Below are positions 62,996-64,000 of a stretch of DNA of 64,000 nucleotides, one piece after another. Numbering within the stretch: position 1 is the first letter of the stretch; every line of letters begins with the position of its first letter. A program made the translations under genes and the position numbers. Location: the NCBI RefSeq assembly GCF_003862485.1, contig NZ_RRCM01000001.1, forward strand, positions 1,421,374 through 1,485,373, in the 5' to 3' direction. The notes beneath the pieces are model-generated. The model was given only the letters and a program-made list of their open reading frames with translations. It was not told where the DNA came from and made no database searches. The DNA comes from Lachnoanaerobaculum orale. Lineage in GTDB: Bacteria; Bacillota; Clostridia; Lachnospirales; Lachnospiraceae.

Positions 62996-64000
62996 CTATT
63001 TTCCGAGAACATACTTTACAATATCCGGTAATACTCCCTTATTCTGCTGCCAAATATTCTCAATCTGTGTTTCAGGAACAGGTGAAGTACCGATACCGAC
63101 CTCGACTGTAACATTCGGTATGCCCTTCTCCCAATCAAGCCAATCCTTAAAACCTGTACCGTACTTTGAACCGTCAGCCTCGGGAGATACAAGCTTGTAA
63201 CCTGTATGTGATACAACTATATCGGCCATCGCCTTATCCTTTGCCGCCACTTCCGCAGAGGCGTGCTGATTTGACCAGTATATAATCTGACCCTGTGCGT
63301 GGTAATTTAATACCGCCGCAAACTTTTCATTATTTACCAAATTTATGAGATACTGTGTTTCACTCTCAGAACCTGCACTTGGTCCTTTATAATGCTCATT
63401 TGAAGGTCTCTTCCTGCTGTCCGCTCTGTCCTTCCAGCCCTGAGTCGGGAAATTGTGGTTAATATCCACACCGTTTAAATTATTCTTCCACTTGTTCAAA
63501 AACCAGTTGTACTTGTCCTGATTTTCCTTAAGTCCCCACTCCGACCAGCTGTCGATAATCTCCTGCAGTTTCTTCTTTGACTCTTCCTTATTCAGCCCGT
63601 TGATACCGCTTTGTGATATTGCAACTCCGTCAGGATTTACCATAGGAATATACTCTATACATACCTCATCCAAACTCTTATCACCTTCATCTCTTTTATC
63701 AAGCATCTCCTTTATCTGACGCATTACAAGCGGTGTGGTGATGTACTCTCTCGCATGAATTGCACCCACTACCAAGATCTTCTTTCCTGCATCCTTGTTA
63801 CCTATAGTTATTCTGTACATATTTCTTCCGTCAGGTGTTGTGCCTATAGAATCTGAAGTGACTCCCTCATATTTTTGTTTCAAAAGATTTATATCACCTT
63901 CCATCTTTTGATATGTATACATCTCACTTCCCAAAAAATTAAAATCCGTACTTACATTCTGTGTAGTCGCATAATTCGCCGAGGCATGACCTATTATTCT
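62996..64000 (-). CDS. M14-family zinc carboxypeptidase (5' end outside window)
   Basis: 335 codons are visible and the frame stays open to the right edge (GHASANYATTQNVSTDFNFL upstream of the first possible internal start), so the true start and any signal peptide lie outside. Zinc-site and catalytic residues of M14: AIHAREY (HxxE), NYHAQGQ (third ligand His) and VTVEVGIG (catalytic Glu), with VDINHNFPTQGW between. It resembles gamma-D-glutamyl-diaminopimelate or related peptidoglycan/peptide carboxypeptidases of Firmicutes. An exported position is likely but not shown. A TTG start at 63934 is an artefact of the open frame. Confidence 0.88.
   Translation of the reverse strand, partial: RIIGHASANYATTQNVSTDFNFLGSEMYTYQKMEGDINLLKQKYEGVTSDSIGTTPDGRNMYRITIGNKDAGKKILVVGAIHAREYITTPLVMRQIKEMLDKRDEGDKSLDEVCIEYIPMVNPDGVAISQSGINGLNKEESKKKLQEIIDSWSEWGLKENQDKYNWFLNKWKNNLNGVDINHNFPTQGWKDRADSRKRPSNEHYKGPSAGSESETQYLINLVNNEKFAAVLNYHAQGQIIYWSNQHASAEVAAKDKAMADIVVSHTGYKLVSPEADGSKYGTGFKDWLDWEKGIPNVTVEVGIGTSPVPETQIENIWQQNKGVLPDIVKYVLGK

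Noticed and set aside
63934-63936. TTG codon as start of the M14 carboxypeptidase
   Set aside because: The frame stays open to the window edge with family-like sequence upstream and there is no ribosome site, so the start lies beyond 64000.

Overview
The window is 64 kb of low-GC chromosomal DNA with densely packed genes, almost all on the minus strand. The gene set points to a Gram-positive Firmicute, most likely Lachnospiraceae: sepF/ylmH/yggS division cluster, UPF0291 protein, PF06541 and YhfC-type membrane proteins, lipobox lipoproteins, SepF and RodA/PBP2, and no outer-membrane genes. The family assignment is inference. No tRNA, rRNA, CRISPR array, phage or insertion sequence was seen.

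Layout from right (upstream for most genes) to left. 60.8-64 kb: M14 carboxypeptidase (5' end outside the window), PF06541 membrane protein, proC, YhfC-type membrane protease. 57.8-60.6 kb: an accessory patch of three related polytopic membrane genes, the middle one broken by an in-frame amber codon, followed by a SUKH-like gene. 53.6-57.8 kb: a P-type ATPase, a Fic-fold protein whose catalytic motif is degenerate, a repeat-bearing gap and a small acidic protein. 53.5 kb: rpsU with its own promoter and terminator. 37.4-53.3 kb: one long collinear run phoH-ybeY-flippase-two flavoproteins-proB-UPF0291-5-FTHF cyclo-ligase-miaB-mutS-mutL-miaA-PLP lyase (translation quality, tRNA A37 modification, mismatch repair). 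29.8-37.3 kb: cell elongation operon radC-mreC-mreD-PBP2-rodA-mgsA-D,D-carboxypeptidase, lacking mreB and minCDE at the places where clostridia usually carry them.

23.2-29.7 kb: a small P-loop gene with its own promoter and palindrome, then the ylm-type division cluster (HlyD-like adaptor, yggS, sepF, ylmH) running into aroB, lspA and an RluA-family pseudouridine synthase. 9-23 kb: two adjacent cell-envelope operons. The first holds a cytidylate-kinase-like protein, an amidase lipoprotein, a lipoprotein with a transmembrane segment and cytosolic zinc ribbon, and a zinc-ribbon membrane protein. The second holds an LCP wall-polymer ligase, a response regulator, a histidine kinase, an 812-residue exported protein, an ABC ATPase, an ABC-2 permease and a zinc-ribbon membrane protein. 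This 14-kb block is the best candidate for an undescribed envelope system.

0-9 kb: thrC-fba, a single plus-strand MFS gene, rarA-rho (Rho carries a long Asn/Gln/Tyr-rich prion-like insert), and a gyrB/gyrA-type topoisomerase pair running off the left edge. Promoters read by eye often show TGn extended -10 boxes with 16-bp spacers, and intrinsic terminators separate most operons. Family calls rest on motifs read from the translations; no database search was run.
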